A DNA stretch of 33,569 nucleotides. It comes from Deltaproteobacteria bacterium. Its GTDB lineage: Bacteria > Myxococcota > JACRCW01 > JAFGSX01. The notes beneath the pieces were generated by a model, which was not told where the DNA came from, searched no databases, and worked only from the letters and a program-made list of their open reading frames with translations. Location: NCBI GenBank assembly GCA_016934455.1, contig JAFGSX010000275.1:1-33569 (forward strand), in the 5' to 3' direction. Below, one piece after another: positions 1-9,324 of the stretch (positions are counted from its first letter, which is position 1; each line of letters opens with the position of its first letter). Position numbers and translations under genes: made by a program.

Positions 1-276
1 ATAGCCGATGGCGCCCTGGGTATCGGCGCCGCAGGAATCCAGCGGCACCATGTGCAGCTCCTTGGACGCCAGCTCCGAGCGGCGCAGGATGAAGCCGACC
101 TGCGGGCCGTTGCCGTGGGTGATCACCAGCCGGTGGCCCTGCTGCAGCAGCGGCGCCACGTGCCTGCAGGTCTCCATCGCCGACACGTACTGGTCGTGCA
201 CGGTCTGGTGCTTGTCGTCGAGAATCAGCGAGTTGCCGCCGACGGCGAGAACGATCAGCTTGCTTTCATCGGACAT
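1..276 (-). CDS. arcC: Carbamate kinase, N-terminal 92 aa (runs off window start)
   Basis: Manual translation of the minus strand from ATG at 276: MSDESKLIVLAVGGNSLILDD...HGNGPQVGFILRRSEL...DSCGADTQGAIGY, with GGN, HGNGPQVG and TQG.IGY motifs of the amino acid kinase/carbamate kinase family. Not in the ORF track because it is open-ended. Confidence 0.9.
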   Translation of the reverse strand, partial: MSDESKLIVLAVGGNSLILDDKHQTVHDQYVSAMETCRHVAPLLQQGHRLVITHGNGPQVGFILRRSELASKELHMVPLDSCGADTQGAIGY

Positions 277-360
277 CGGACACCTCTTCCCCCGGAGCAA
301 CGAGGCGTGAGAAATAGCAGATCAGGCGCCGTCAAGCCAAGCGCGCGTTGAGCGGTGTAG

Positions 361-1200
361 TCAGCGCTCCAAGATCCAGCTCATGGCGCAGGCGAAGAGG
401 TCGCTTTGGGTGCTGTGCGACTGGACTTCGAAGCGGGTACGCGCCTTGGAGATCTCGGCCGACAGCCGGTCGACCGCCAGTTGCGCGCGCGCCGTCTCGA
501 CGTCGCGCAAACGCGACTTCTCGACCCCGCCGCTGGCGTTGAACTCGAGGATCTTGTTGAGCTCGTCGGCGTCGAACCAGGTGCCGTGGTCGCGGCAGAC
601 ATCGATGATCACGCCGCTGCGCCGGGCGTAGTTGGTCGGGTTCATCATGCGCTTGCAGACCGGGCACGGGATGTACGCCGTCCGCTGGGGCGGCAGCCGG
701 TCGTTCGCGGCGCCGGGATCGGCCACCGGCAGCGCTTGCGGCGCCACCGACTCGAGCCGCTTGGGCGCGTCGCGGTAGATGTGCTCGAGGGTCTCGTGAT
801 CGAGCCACATGCCCAGGCACTGGCCGCAGACCTCGACCGGATACTCCGAGCAGGTCTGAAAAAAAAGCGGCATTTGGCAGCGCGGGCAGTCGTGCGTCGA
901 GGCGCGCATGGTATCGGCCGTCAGCGGTCGCACGCTGGCGCCGCACTGATCGCAGAACCTGGCCTCCTCGCGCAGCGCGGCAAAGCACTTGGGGCAGTTT
1001 CTGCGGGTCAACTGCGTGTGGCAAAAACGGCAGCGCTGGGCCTTCGCCTCGATCGTGCCGCCGCAGGAGGGACAGCGGATCGCTCCCAGCTCGTGCTCGG
1101 GCACGGTCAACAGCGCGCTGCAGCGGCACTGCAGGGTGGTGCCGGCCGGATAGGATCGCACGTCGTATTGCAGGCCGCAGGCGGTGCAGGAGATGATCAT
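361..1200 (-). CDS. Multi-zinc-ribbon protein with C-terminal zf-TFIIB-like domain
   Basis: Many CxxC pairs (CTAC, CPSC, CRFC, CPKC, CDQC, CPRC, CGQC) and CPVCKRMMNPTNYARRSGVIIDVCRDHGTWFDADEL, typical of zf-TFIIB domains. Confidence 0.85.
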   Translation of the reverse strand: MIISCTACGLQYDVRSYPAGTTLQCRCSALLTVPEHELGAIRCPSCGGTIEAKAQRCRFCHTQLTRRNCPKCFAALREEARFCDQCGASVRPLTADTMRASTHDCPRCQMPLFFQTCSEYPVEVCGQCLGMWLDHETLEHIYRDAPKRLESVAPQALPVADPGAANDRLPPQRTAYIPCPVCKRMMNPTNYARRSGVIIDVCRDHGTWFDADELNKILEFNASGGVEKSRLRDVETARAQLAVDRLSAEISKARTRFEVQSHSTQSDLFACAMSWILER

Positions 1201-1334
1201 CGCGCGACCTCGGGCTGCTGTTTGGCCTCATGCTATCGATGCCGGGCGCGACCCGTCAACGCGCAGCGCTTGGGCGCTTGGGGTCGCAGGCGGCTCGCGC
1301 TACAATCACCGGCTCCGGTTGGAGGCAAGCCCCG

Positions 1335-1688
1335 ATGAGACTCTCCATCTCCATCGCGTCCCTCGTCGCCGCGGCAGCGCTGGTCGCGGCGTGCACCACC
1401 GCCAACGAGCAGGCGCTGACCAGGATGTCCGCGCAGCAGCGCAACTTTCTCGACGAAAAGATCGGCAGACTGCGTCCCGACATGAGCGAGCGCCACGTGA
1501 CCGAGGTGCTCGGGCTGCCGATCCGCGGCGCCGGCGAGCCGCGGGTCTGCTATCAGGCGCCCGGCGACGACCGGCCGACCGAGGTCTGCATCCGCTTCGA
1601 GCTGTACAAGGCCCGCTACGTCGACTGGATCGCGATGGGCGAAAACGGCTTCGAGTACAGCGTGGATCTGCAGCAGCCGGCCAAGTGA
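1335..1688 (+). CDS. Small putative lipoprotein (possible SmpA/OmlA-like fold)
   Basis: MRLSISIASLVAAAALVAACTT signal peptide with lipobox VAAC; ATG at 1335. Confidence 0.7.
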   Translation: MRLSISIASLVAAAALVAACTTANEQALTRMSAQQRNFLDEKIGRLRPDMSERHVTEVLGLPIRGAGEPRVCYQAPGDDRPTEVCIRFELYKARYVDWIAMGENGFEYSVDLQQPAK

Positions 1689-1842
1689 TACGAAATTCGG
1701 TTGATTCGGATTGCATTGGCCTGGGTCCCCGAAACAGCGGCAAGTCTTTTTCTCGTCGCTGACGTGCCGAAAAAAGCCCAAGCGCCGTCCCCCTCCGGGC
1801 ATGGTCGAATCAACTGTTTTTTTTTGAGCGGGCAGCGGCGCG

Positions 1843-2583
1843 TTACTTGGGCGGCTGCAGCAAGCGCAGCTCGGTGCTCAGCTTGGACATGTTGCGGACC
1901 ACCGCCGGCACCCGCCGGAACAGATGGATCGGGCTCTTGCGCTGCTCCTCGACGCCGACCGGGATCTCGAGCACCGTGCGGCCCATCTTCTGCGCCCGGA
2001 TCACCAGCTCGGATGCGAACAGATCCTTGTCGAAGACGCAGGCCCCCAGCACCGGCGCCATGCGCTCGCGGTTGAACGCCTTGAGACCGTGGGTGTCGGT
2101 GCCGCGAAAGCCGGTGGCCAGCCGCAGCATGCCGTTGAAGACGCGCGTCGCGACCTTGCGCACCAGCGGCCGCCGATCGTCCGAGCCCGGCAGCGCCTTG
2201 CTGCCGATGACCAGATCGACCGATCCCTCGCGCAGCAGCGCCAGCGCGCGGGTGTAGAAGCCGACGTCGCACAGGTCGATCTCGTCGCACACGACGTAGT
2301 GGCCGCGGGCGATGACGGCGCCGCTCTTGAGCGCCTTGCCGTAGTTGGGTTCGGACGTCTCGATGATCACCAGCTCGGGGATGTCCGACTCGAGCAACCG
2401 GGCGACCATCACGGTGCGGTCGATGCAGCCGTTGGCGCTGAGGATCAGCTCGAAGTCGAGGCGGATATGCCGCAGCTTCTCGGCCAGCCCGCGCAGCGCC
2501 CACTCGACGGTGGCCTCCTCGTTGTAAACCGGGATCACGACCGAGACCTCGGGCATGTTGGCGCGTCGCTTCGGCTTTATCAT
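1843..2583 (-). CDS. Glycosyltransferase family 2
   Basis: PEVSVVIPVYNEEATVEWALRGL...ANGCIDRTVMVA...; GT-A N-terminal motifs. Start could also be ATG at 2556. Confidence 0.88.
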   Translation of the reverse strand: MIKPKRRANMPEVSVVIPVYNEEATVEWALRGLAEKLRHIRLDFELILSANGCIDRTVMVARLLESDIPELVIIETSEPNYGKALKSGAVIARGHYVVCDEIDLCDVGFYTRALALLREGSVDLVIGSKALPGSDDRRPLVRKVATRVFNGMLRLATGFRGTDTHGLKAFNRERMAPVLGACVFDKDLFASELVIRAQKMGRTVLEIPVGVEEQRKSPIHLFRRVPAVVRNMSKLSTELRLLQPPK

Positions 2584-2637
2584 GCGCTTCTCTCCGAATC
2601 TCCGGTGGCCACCATTACCATCGATGGCGGACAGCGG

Positions 2638-4554
2638 CTAGCTCTTGCGCGCCAGAAGCTCGGACATCATGGTCTGATACTCTTTGGCGGGGTAGAGCTC
2701 CATCGCCATCTCGAGCGCCTCGCGCACCAGCTTGAACTCGCCGCGCAGCGACGCCAGCTCGGCGTGGCGCGCCAGGATGCTGGAGGCCGACTTGTAATCG
2801 ATCTGGCCGAGCGCGGCGCGCGCCTGCTTGCGGCCCTCGCGGTCGGCGATCATGTTGTGGGCCTTCTCGACGGCGTTCATGACCTTGTGCGCCAGCTCCG
2901 GCGCGTGCTTGACCAGCGGGCTCGACGGCCCGAAGCGATCGCGCCGCTTCTGCAACTTCTCGCGCAGCACGTTGGGGTGCTCGGACCAGTGCATGCCCAG
3001 CACATCGAACACGTTGGCCTCGAGCAGCCGTTCGCATTCGGCCTCGAACTGGACCCGCGGATCCTGATTGGAATTGTAACGGGCGTCGTCGAGGAATTCG
3101 ATAAGCTGGTAGATGATAAAGATGTAGACCAGGCGCACGGTGGAGGGCCGCAGCATGCCGGCCACCCGCATCATCTCGGACAGATCGCGCGTGCCGTCGA
3201 GCACCACGTCGAGAAAGCGCGCCTCCTTGGGCTCGAGCTTGAGCCCGTACAGGGCGGGCGATTTCTGCGGCACCGGTACCGGGTAGCGGCTCCAGAGCGG
3301 CCCGAGGGAGACCTCGAGGTCCTGGGTGCGCGGCTCGCGCAGCGTTCGCCGCAGCAGCTCGTTGACGATGCCGCGCGGATCGCGCGGATGCTTGTCGGAC
3401 TTGATGCGGTCGGGCAGCACCGGCGCCATCGAGATCGTTCCGCGCGGGATCAGGACGACGCGCAGCAGCGCTTCCTTGTCCTCGTCGCTGATCATCATGG
3501 CGCCCGAGCGAAACGGGATCTCGATCTTTTCCTGACCGCACTCGACCTTGAAGGTGCCGATCGCGCGCAGCTTTCCCAGGGTGTAGAGCACCTCGATCAG
3601 CGTCGACTTGGTGGCCGGCCGAGGGTCGGGCGGCGCGGCGAGGTTGAGCTGCAAGATCGCCGGCGGCGAGTCGGGATTTTGCATCGGCCGCGGCGGGAGC
3701 GTCACCCCGCTCGAAACGCCGGCCGGGCGCAGCGCGCCCGCTGTCGAAGCTGACCCCGCGACCCCGGTCGCGGTCGGCGGTTCGCGCATGCGCTTGAGCT
3801 GTTCGATCACCTGAAAGGGCTGGCTGAAGATCAGGGCGGCCCGGTTGCCCTGGGCAAAGACGACCTGGGCCGTCAGCTCCTCGCCCGGCGCGCCCCCGGA
3901 GAGCGCGATCCTCACGTTGAGACTGCCAAAGCCGGGCGCTCCGCCGACGGCATCGACCATGAAACCGCCGGTCTTCTGCAGCTCGTCCTGCACCGCGTCG
4001 ATGGCGGCGACGTTGGCAAACGCGATGGTGTCGTTGACCAGCGTCGGTGTCGGCGCCGGTGGTTGAGCCGGCGCGGTTGGCTGAACCGGCGCCGGTGGTT
4101 GAGCAGGCGCGGGCGGCATCTCGGCCGGCGGCGTCACTGGCACCGCCGTGTCCTGCAACAGGATCGGCTCCGGCACCGGCGCGGCTCTCTCCGGCGCTGC
4201 GATAGCCGGTGATGGCGACGGGGCCGTCGCGGCCTTCAGGCGCGTCTCGAGGCTGTCGGCCAGAACTTGAAGCTGATCGCGCACGTGGTCTTCCGCGCTG
4301 ACCACCGACAGCAGCGAAAGCTCGCCGCGCTGGCCGACCATCTGTACCTGTGCGATGACGCGGTCGTCGATGCCGGGGACCTCGATCTCCATCGCAAACG
4401 GCTGCAGCGGTGTCAGCGGCGCGATCGATCGCACGGCGATCGCGCCGCGGTTGAATGACCTGCGAAAGACGTCGAGAAATGCCTCGGCGCTGGCAAAGCG
4501 CAGCACACCGCCCTCGAGCACCGGATGCGGAGATGTGGAGCCGGTCGCGACCAC
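2638..4554 (-). CDS. Large regulatory/scaffold protein: PilZ-like N-terminal region, Pro/Ala-rich linker, C-terminal DnaJ-like region
   Basis: ORF 2638-4644; VLEGGVLRFASAEAFLDVFRRSFNRGAIAVRS..., PAPAQPPAPVQPTAPAQPPAP linker, NVFDVLGMHWSEHPNVLREKLQKRRDRF...NMIADREGRKQAR J-like region. Start uncertain (GTG 4554 chosen). Confidence 0.6.
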   Translation of the reverse strand: MVATGSTSPHPVLEGGVLRFASAEAFLDVFRRSFNRGAIAVRSIAPLTPLQPFAMEIEVPGIDDRVIAQVQMVGQRGELSLLSVVSAEDHVRDQLQVLADSLETRLKAATAPSPSPAIAAPERAAPVPEPILLQDTAVPVTPPAEMPPAPAQPPAPVQPTAPAQPPAPTPTLVNDTIAFANVAAIDAVQDELQKTGGFMVDAVGGAPGFGSLNVRIALSGGAPGEELTAQVVFAQGNRAALIFSQPFQVIEQLKRMREPPTATGVAGSASTAGALRPAGVSSGVTLPPRPMQNPDSPPAILQLNLAAPPDPRPATKSTLIEVLYTLGKLRAIGTFKVECGQEKIEIPFRSGAMMISDEDKEALLRVVLIPRGTISMAPVLPDRIKSDKHPRDPRGIVNELLRRTLREPRTQDLEVSLGPLWSRYPVPVPQKSPALYGLKLEPKEARFLDVVLDGTRDLSEMMRVAGMLRPSTVRLVYIFIIYQLIEFLDDARYNSNQDPRVQFEAECERLLEANVFDVLGMHWSEHPNVLREKLQKRRDRFGPSSPLVKHAPELAHKVMNAVEKAHNMIADREGRKQARAALGQIDYKSASSILARHAELASLRGEFKLVREALEMAMELYPAKEYQTMMSELLARKS

Positions 4555-4665
4555 GCGCTGACCCCGTTTCGTCGTCGGGGCAACCCACCCCTTTACGCGA
4601 GCATGGTAGCAGCTCGCCCTGGTGAGATAAACAGCGAGCCCCAACCCGGCCGGCCCAAAGCGGCG

Positions 4666-5580
4666 TCAGCGCGGCGCGGTTGCCTCCTCGAGCAACACCA
4701 GCCGCCCCGGCTCGAGTCGCGCCCGCACGCCCACCGGCAGCGCGCTGTTGGGTGCGCGGTGGCCGATCGCCAGCCCGCGCACCACCGGCACGCCGATCTC
4801 CATCAGCCCCCGCGCCAACGCGTCGCCGGCGACGATGCTGCCGTCCGGTTCGTCGCAGTCGACAAAGTCGCCGAGCGCGATCGCGGCCACGCCTGCGAGC
4901 ACGCCGGCCAGCCGAAGCTGGGTCCACAGCCGGTCGATGCGGTACGGGCGCTCTCCGGTCTCCTCGACGCACAGGATGCAGCCGTCGAGGCGCGGGCAAT
5001 AGGGCGTGCCCGCCAGATGGGCCAGCAGGGTGAGATTGCTGACGTAGAGCGGGCCTTCGACCGGCGCGCGCAGGCCGACGCTGTCGAGCGGATAGCCGAG
5101 GCCGTTCACCTCCGCGCTCAGCAGCCGCCACAGCAGCTCGCGGCTGGCTGCCGGCTCGTCGGCGAGAGAGGTGACCACCGGGCCGTGCAGCGCGACGCAG
5201 CGAAAGCGCTCGTACCAGATCGCGATCAGGGCGCTGATGTCCGAAAAACCGATCAGCAGCTTGGGTCCGCTCCTGACCGCGCTGGCGATGCGCGGCAGGA
5301 TCCGGCTGGAGCCGTAGCCGCCGCGGGCGCACCAGATGGCGGCCACCGCCGGGTCGGCCAACGCCTCGGCCAGGTCCTGGGCGCGCGCCTCGTCGTCGCC
5401 GGCCAGATAGGCGCTGCTGGAGAAGGCGCCGGCGGGAACCTCGACCTGCAGCCCCCAGCCGGTGAGCACGTCCCTTCCGCGCTCGAACCTGGCGCGATCG
5501 AACGGGCTGGCGGGCGCGACGACGCGAACCCGGTCGCCCGGCCGCAGGCGCGGCGGGCGAGCGATGTCGGTGTGCGGCAT
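4666..5580 (-). CDS. LD-carboxypeptidase (peptidase S66 family)
   Basis: LRPGDRVRVVAPASPFD...WCARGGYGSSRILPRI...LIGFSDISALIAIWYERF...ALHGPVVTSLADEP. Confidence 0.92.
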   Translation of the reverse strand: MPHTDIARPPRLRPGDRVRVVAPASPFDRARFERGRDVLTGWGLQVEVPAGAFSSSAYLAGDDEARAQDLAEALADPAVAAIWCARGGYGSSRILPRIASAVRSGPKLLIGFSDISALIAIWYERFRCVALHGPVVTSLADEPAASRELLWRLLSAEVNGLGYPLDSVGLRAPVEGPLYVSNLTLLAHLAGTPYCPRLDGCILCVEETGERPYRIDRLWTQLRLAGVLAGVAAIALGDFVDCDEPDGSIVAGDALARGLMEIGVPVVRGLAIGHRAPNSALPVGVRARLEPGRLVLLEEATAPR

Positions 5581-5690
5581 GAGCGCTCCGGCGTGCGCGC
5601 GTCAGCGCGCGCCGGCCTCCGTCTTACCAAAGGCTCCGGCCCCGCGATATAGTCGAAAACGGCCGCGCCGCGCGGCCACCAGGGGGTACC

Positions 5691-6716
5691 ATGTGGGCGT
5701 GGATCCTGAGCGCAGCGCTGCTGGCGCCGGCGCAACCGATCGACGCGCCGGTGGCCGATACGCAGCCGGCGCCGAGCACCTGGAGCGCATTCGAGGAGCG
5801 CTACCTGCTCGAATGCCGGGCGCCGGTCGGAATCAGCGTCGAGCCGGTCGTGCGCACCGTGCGCGGCGTCAAATACCGAATCGAGGGCAGCCGGGTGGTT
5901 CGCGAGGGCGCCGCGCCCAAGCGGATAGTGGTCGGCATTCTCTCTGCGCTCAAGGACGTGACGCCGGAGACCCGCGCCAACGTGCAGCGGGCGGTCGCCG
6001 CTTTCAAGCGCGCCCGGGTCGACATCGTGGTCGCCAACGGCGACGTCGCTCTCAACGAGTTCGATCTCGAGGAGGCGATGAAGCTGCTCGGCCAGACCGG
6101 CTTTCCCACCTTCGTGCTGATCGGCAACTCCGAGGGCCGCGGCGCTTTCAACCGCGCCTTTACGCTGGCCGAGAAGGAGTACCCCAACCTGTTCAACATC
6201 AACTGGGTGCGCCACGTCGACCTGGGTGTCGTCGATCTGGTCTCGCTCGCCGGCTACTACAACCGGCCGTTCATCCACCAGAAGTCGGGCTGCCACCTGG
6301 CGCCCGAGGACGTCGAGGAGACCGGCCGGCTGGTCGACCAGCTCAACGCCAAGGGGCGCACCGTGGTGGTGGTGTCGCACGCGCCGCCCAAGTCGCGCGG
6401 CGCCGACGCCATCGACCGCGCCGAACAGTTCGGCAACGTCGGCGATCCCGAGATCCTCAAGCTGATCGACGAGCGCAAGATCCGGTTCGGGCTGTTCGGC
6501 CACATCCTCGAGGCCGGCGGCCGCGCGTCGAGCGATGTCCGGCTGGGCAAGCCGGCCAAGCCCAAGAAGAAGCACCCGCAGCTCTACGTCAATGCCGGCG
6601 CAGCCTCGGCGATGCCGTGGCAACTGCTCGGCGGCAAGACCGCGCGCGGCATGGCCATGATCGTCACCATCGAGGCCAGCGGTGCGAGCTACGAGGTGCT
6701 GCGCCTGCGCAAGTGA
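5691..6716 (+). CDS. Exported calcineurin-like metallophosphoesterase-family protein with divergent metal-binding motifs
   Basis: N-terminal signal peptide; IVVANGDVALNEFD, IGNSEG, VVSHAPPKSRG, FGLFGHILEAGG. Confidence 0.7.
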   Translation: MWAWILSAALLAPAQPIDAPVADTQPAPSTWSAFEERYLLECRAPVGISVEPVVRTVRGVKYRIEGSRVVREGAAPKRIVVGILSALKDVTPETRANVQRAVAAFKRARVDIVVANGDVALNEFDLEEAMKLLGQTGFPTFVLIGNSEGRGAFNRAFTLAEKEYPNLFNINWVRHVDLGVVDLVSLAGYYNRPFIHQKSGCHLAPEDVEETGRLVDQLNAKGRTVVVVSHAPPKSRGADAIDRAEQFGNVGDPEILKLIDERKIRFGLFGHILEAGGRASSDVRLGKPAKPKKKHPQLYVNAGAASAMPWQLLGGKTARGMAMIVTIEASGASYEVLRLRK

Positions 6717-6734
6717 TTGCGCCGAGCAACGCGC

Positions 6735-7664
6735 TCAGGGCGCGTTGAGGCTGTCGACGACGCCGGCCAGATCGACCTCCGGCCGGTAGCACAGCTCGCG
6801 CCGCGCGCGCTGGTCGTCCACCAGGCAGCTATAGAGGATGTGCACCAGCTCGGGCGGCGGAAAGTCGACCAGCCGCAGCTTCCAGAGCGCGTTGAGCGCG
6901 CCCTGTGCGACCAGCTTGGGCACCGGGATGCTGCTGCGGCCGAGCTCGCGCAGCAGCGTCGACAGCGGCGCCACGCCGGGGCCGGCGAGGTTGTAGATGC
7001 CGCGCGCTCCGCGCTTGAGCGCGAGCCGCATGGCGGCGATGACGTCGTCGCTGTGAACAAGCTGGATCAGCGGATCGAACCCCAGCAGCGTCACCACCGG
7101 ATCCTGTCGCAAGTAGCTGGTGGGGCCGTTGCGGATGCCAGGTCCGACGAGGTGCACCGGCCGCAGCACCACCACCTCGAGGGCCGGGTGCTTCCAGAAG
7201 AACGACTGCACCAGCAGGTCGACCGCGATCAGATCCTGGATCCCGGCGTACGCCTGCGACGCCATCAGCGGCGCGTCCTCGGTGTGGTAGCCGCCCGCCT
7301 CGGGTCGCGGCCCGTAGATGTTGGCCGAGGAGAGAAAGACGAACTTGCGCACGCCGTACTTGTGGCAGTACTCCAGCAGCTTGGTCGTGCCCCACAGGTT
7401 GAAGCTGTAGTGCAGGCTCATGTCGGCGCGCGGGTCGTGTATGAAATTGAGGTGGATCACCGCGTCGAGATCGCGGCGGCGAAAGAGGTTCTCGGCCGCC
7501 TTGCGCCGAATATCGACCTGGTGGAAGGCCACGTCCCGCGGCAGATCGGGCAGCGGCCGGCGGTCGATGCCGACGACGTCGAAGTCGCGGTGAAAGCTGC
7601 GCGTCAGCAGGCGGCCGAGGTTGCCGGCCATGCCGGTGATGAGAATGCGCTGGCGCGCGGCCAT
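6735..7664 (-). CDS. NAD-dependent epimerase/dehydratase (extended SDR)
   Basis: MAARQRILITGMAGNLGRLL... (TGxxGxxG-like), VFLSSANIYGPRPEAGG, VLRPVHLVGPG; ATG at 7664. Confidence 0.85.
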   Translation of the reverse strand: MAARQRILITGMAGNLGRLLTRSFHRDFDVVGIDRRPLPDLPRDVAFHQVDIRRKAAENLFRRRDLDAVIHLNFIHDPRADMSLHYSFNLWGTTKLLEYCHKYGVRKFVFLSSANIYGPRPEAGGYHTEDAPLMASQAYAGIQDLIAVDLLVQSFFWKHPALEVVVLRPVHLVGPGIRNGPTSYLRQDPVVTLLGFDPLIQLVHSDDVIAAMRLALKRGARGIYNLAGPGVAPLSTLLRELGRSSIPVPKLVAQGALNALWKLRLVDFPPPELVHILYSCLVDDQRARRELCYRPEVDLAGVVDSLNAP

Positions 7665-7703
7665 CGGCTGTCCTTTCCGGAGGGGTCGTCGGGCGCCCCC
7701 TCT

Positions 7704-7726
7704 CCCGACGGAGCGAGTCCGTCGGG
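7704..7726. repeat. Perfect intergenic palindrome CCCGACGGA-gcgag-TCCGTCGGG
   Basis: 9-bp perfect arms, 5-nt loop, between two minus-strand CDSs; no adjacent T-run. Confidence 0.6.
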
Positions 7727-7744
7727 GCCCCCACCCCGCCAGCA

Positions 7745-8593
7745 CTAGCTGAAGATGCGGCCTGCGCGCTCGCGCAGCCCGAGCTCGATCAGCTTTTGCA
7801 CCTGCACCACGACCTGCTGCACCTTGCGATCGATCGCCGCGTCGTCCTCGTCCTCGTCGCCGGAAAAGCGCAACGCCTTGCCGAAGTAGATGCGGTACTT
7901 GGTCGGCAGCGGCAGCGGCAGCAGCGTCGGCGTGATCGGGAGCGCCGGCATCCCCAGCAGGCGCGCCAGCGGCTTCAGGTCGAACAGCGCCAGCGCCTGT
8001 TCCTCGGCGCCGATCACCGCCGTCGGCACCACCGGCGCGCCGCTGCCCAGGGCCATCCGCATGAAGCCGCGGCTGAACTCCTTGAGCTGGTAGCGCTGCG
8101 ACCACAGCTTGTTGATGCCGCGGGTGCCCTCGGGAAAAACCAGCACCGCCTCGTCGGCGGCGAGCAGCCGCCGGCACGAGTCGGGGTCGCCCACGATCTG
8201 TCCGACGCGCGAGAAGAAATAGGAGACAAACGGCAGCGTCGAGGCCCAGCGCTCGACCATGGCGCGCACCACGCGCGGCTGCGGCGCGCTCAAAAAGACC
8301 GCGCCGATGACCATGGCCGCGTCGAACGGAAGCTGACCGCCGTGGTTGGCCACCAGCAGCGCCCGGCCGGCGGGGATGTTCTCGCAGCCGTGGGTCTCGA
8401 CCCTAAAATAGTACTTGTAGAAATACTGGCCGACCGCGAGCGCGTACCTGAAGAAGTCCGGCGAAAAGCCGAACGGATCATAGCCATACTCGTTGAGGTT
8501 GTCGCGCGGCAACTGCTCGAGCCGGCGCTTCGCGTCGGGGTCGAGCAGTCTATCGACCAGGGCATGGCTCAGGTCGCCGATCGACATCAGCAT
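7745..8593 (-). CDS. Lysophospholipid/1-acylglycerol acyltransferase (PlsC/LPLAT superfamily, MGAT-like subgroup)
   Basis: LLVANHGGQLPFDAAMVIGAVFL...; VLVFPEGTRGINKLWSQRYQLKEFSRGFMRMAL. Start ATG 8593 (TTG 8629 alternative). Confidence 0.85.
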   Translation of the reverse strand: MLMSIGDLSHALVDRLLDPDAKRRLEQLPRDNLNEYGYDPFGFSPDFFRYALAVGQYFYKYYFRVETHGCENIPAGRALLVANHGGQLPFDAAMVIGAVFLSAPQPRVVRAMVERWASTLPFVSYFFSRVGQIVGDPDSCRRLLAADEAVLVFPEGTRGINKLWSQRYQLKEFSRGFMRMALGSGAPVVPTAVIGAEEQALALFDLKPLARLLGMPALPITPTLLPLPLPTKYRIYFGKALRFSGDEDEDDAAIDRKVQQVVVQVQKLIELGLRERAGRIFS

Positions 8594-8669
8594 CGTCGCC
8601 ACGTTAGACGCGGTTGGCTGTCCGATCAAGTTGCTTGACGGTTGCGAAGAGGAAAATCTGCGAGCGGGG

Positions 8670-9176
8670 TCAGACCTGGGTCTGCATCGTCTGCTTGACG
8701 CCGCTGGTGGCCTTTTCGACCACCTTGGACGTCAGCTCGAGCTCCTGCGAGTACTTGTAGACGCCAGCCTGGATCGCCAGCAGCTCCTGCTGGCCAAAGT
8801 GCCTGCCGCTGGTCGCCATCTTGATGATCTCGTCGAGCTTGTTCTGGCCATCGACGATGCCCGAGAGCATCTTTTTAAAGCCCTTGCCGGTGCCCTCCTT
8901 GCTGGCCTCGACCGACTTGACGCCGAGCGAGGTATCGGTGGCGTTGAGCTTGGCAGCCTGCAGCGTCTCGATCGCCTTGACCGGCGCCTCGACCTGGCGC
9001 ACGCCCTCGACCTGCTGCGGCCCCTGCGCGCCCTGCACCTGCTGCGCCTGCATCACGTCGTTGAACTTGTTGGGCTGCAGTTGCTGCTGCTGCTGGATCT
9101 GCTGCTGCGCTTGCTTCTGGATCTCCTCGACCATCTTGGCCGAGGCCTGACCCAAGCCGCCAACTGGATTTGCCAT
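8670..9176 (-). CDS. Candidate type III secretion inner rod protein (SctI/YscI/HrpB-like)
   Basis: C-terminus GQQELLAIQAGVYKYSQELELTSKVVEKATSGVKQTMQTQV matches the C-terminal pattern of YscI/HrpB inner rod proteins; Gln-rich N-terminal half; ATG at 9176. Confidence 0.7.
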   Translation of the reverse strand: MANPVGGLGQASAKMVEEIQKQAQQQIQQQQQLQPNKFNDVMQAQQVQGAQGPQQVEGVRQVEAPVKAIETLQAAKLNATDTSLGVKSVEASKEGTGKGFKKMLSGIVDGQNKLDEIIKMATSGRHFGQQELLAIQAGVYKYSQELELTSKVVEKATSGVKQTMQTQV

Positions 9177-9223
9177 GACCGCCTCCTCGGGGTGTCTCAC
9201 CCAGGCACCCGGGAACCACATCT

Positions 9224-9250
9224 ATTATCGGCCCGGCGCGCTGCAGGTTG
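9224..9250 (-). promoter_or_regulatory. Putative FliA/sigma-28-like promoter upstream of the SctI-like gene: CAAC-N14-GCCGATAAT
   Basis: Minus strand reads ...gagcagCAACctgcagcgcgccggGCCGATAATaga...; GCCGATAA equals the canonical FliA -10 consensus; -35 is non-canonical. Same CAAC-N16-CGATAAT arrangement at 11822-11848. Confidence 0.4.
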
Positions 9251-9324
9251 CTGCTCGGTCCGAGAAACTCCGTAATATATCCGATAAGTTATGATCCGCG
9301 TGCCAACATGAGGCAATGCTTGGA

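Noticed and set aside
1924-3753. 609-aa plus-strand ORF and 2615-5332 minus 905-aa ORF
   Set aside because: Overlap well-supported genes (GT2, PilZ/J-like protein, LD-carboxypeptidase) in other frames; low-complexity Arg/Ala composition.
4045-4110. Degenerate direct repeats gccggcgccggtggttgagc
   Set aside because: Explained by the PAPAQPPAP-type Pro/Ala-rich linker of the 2638-4554 protein.
9283-9309. Sigma-54-like TGGCACG upstream of the SctI-like gene (minus strand ttggcacgcggatcataac)
   Set aside because: The -24 half matches but there is no GC dinucleotide at the required -12 spacing.
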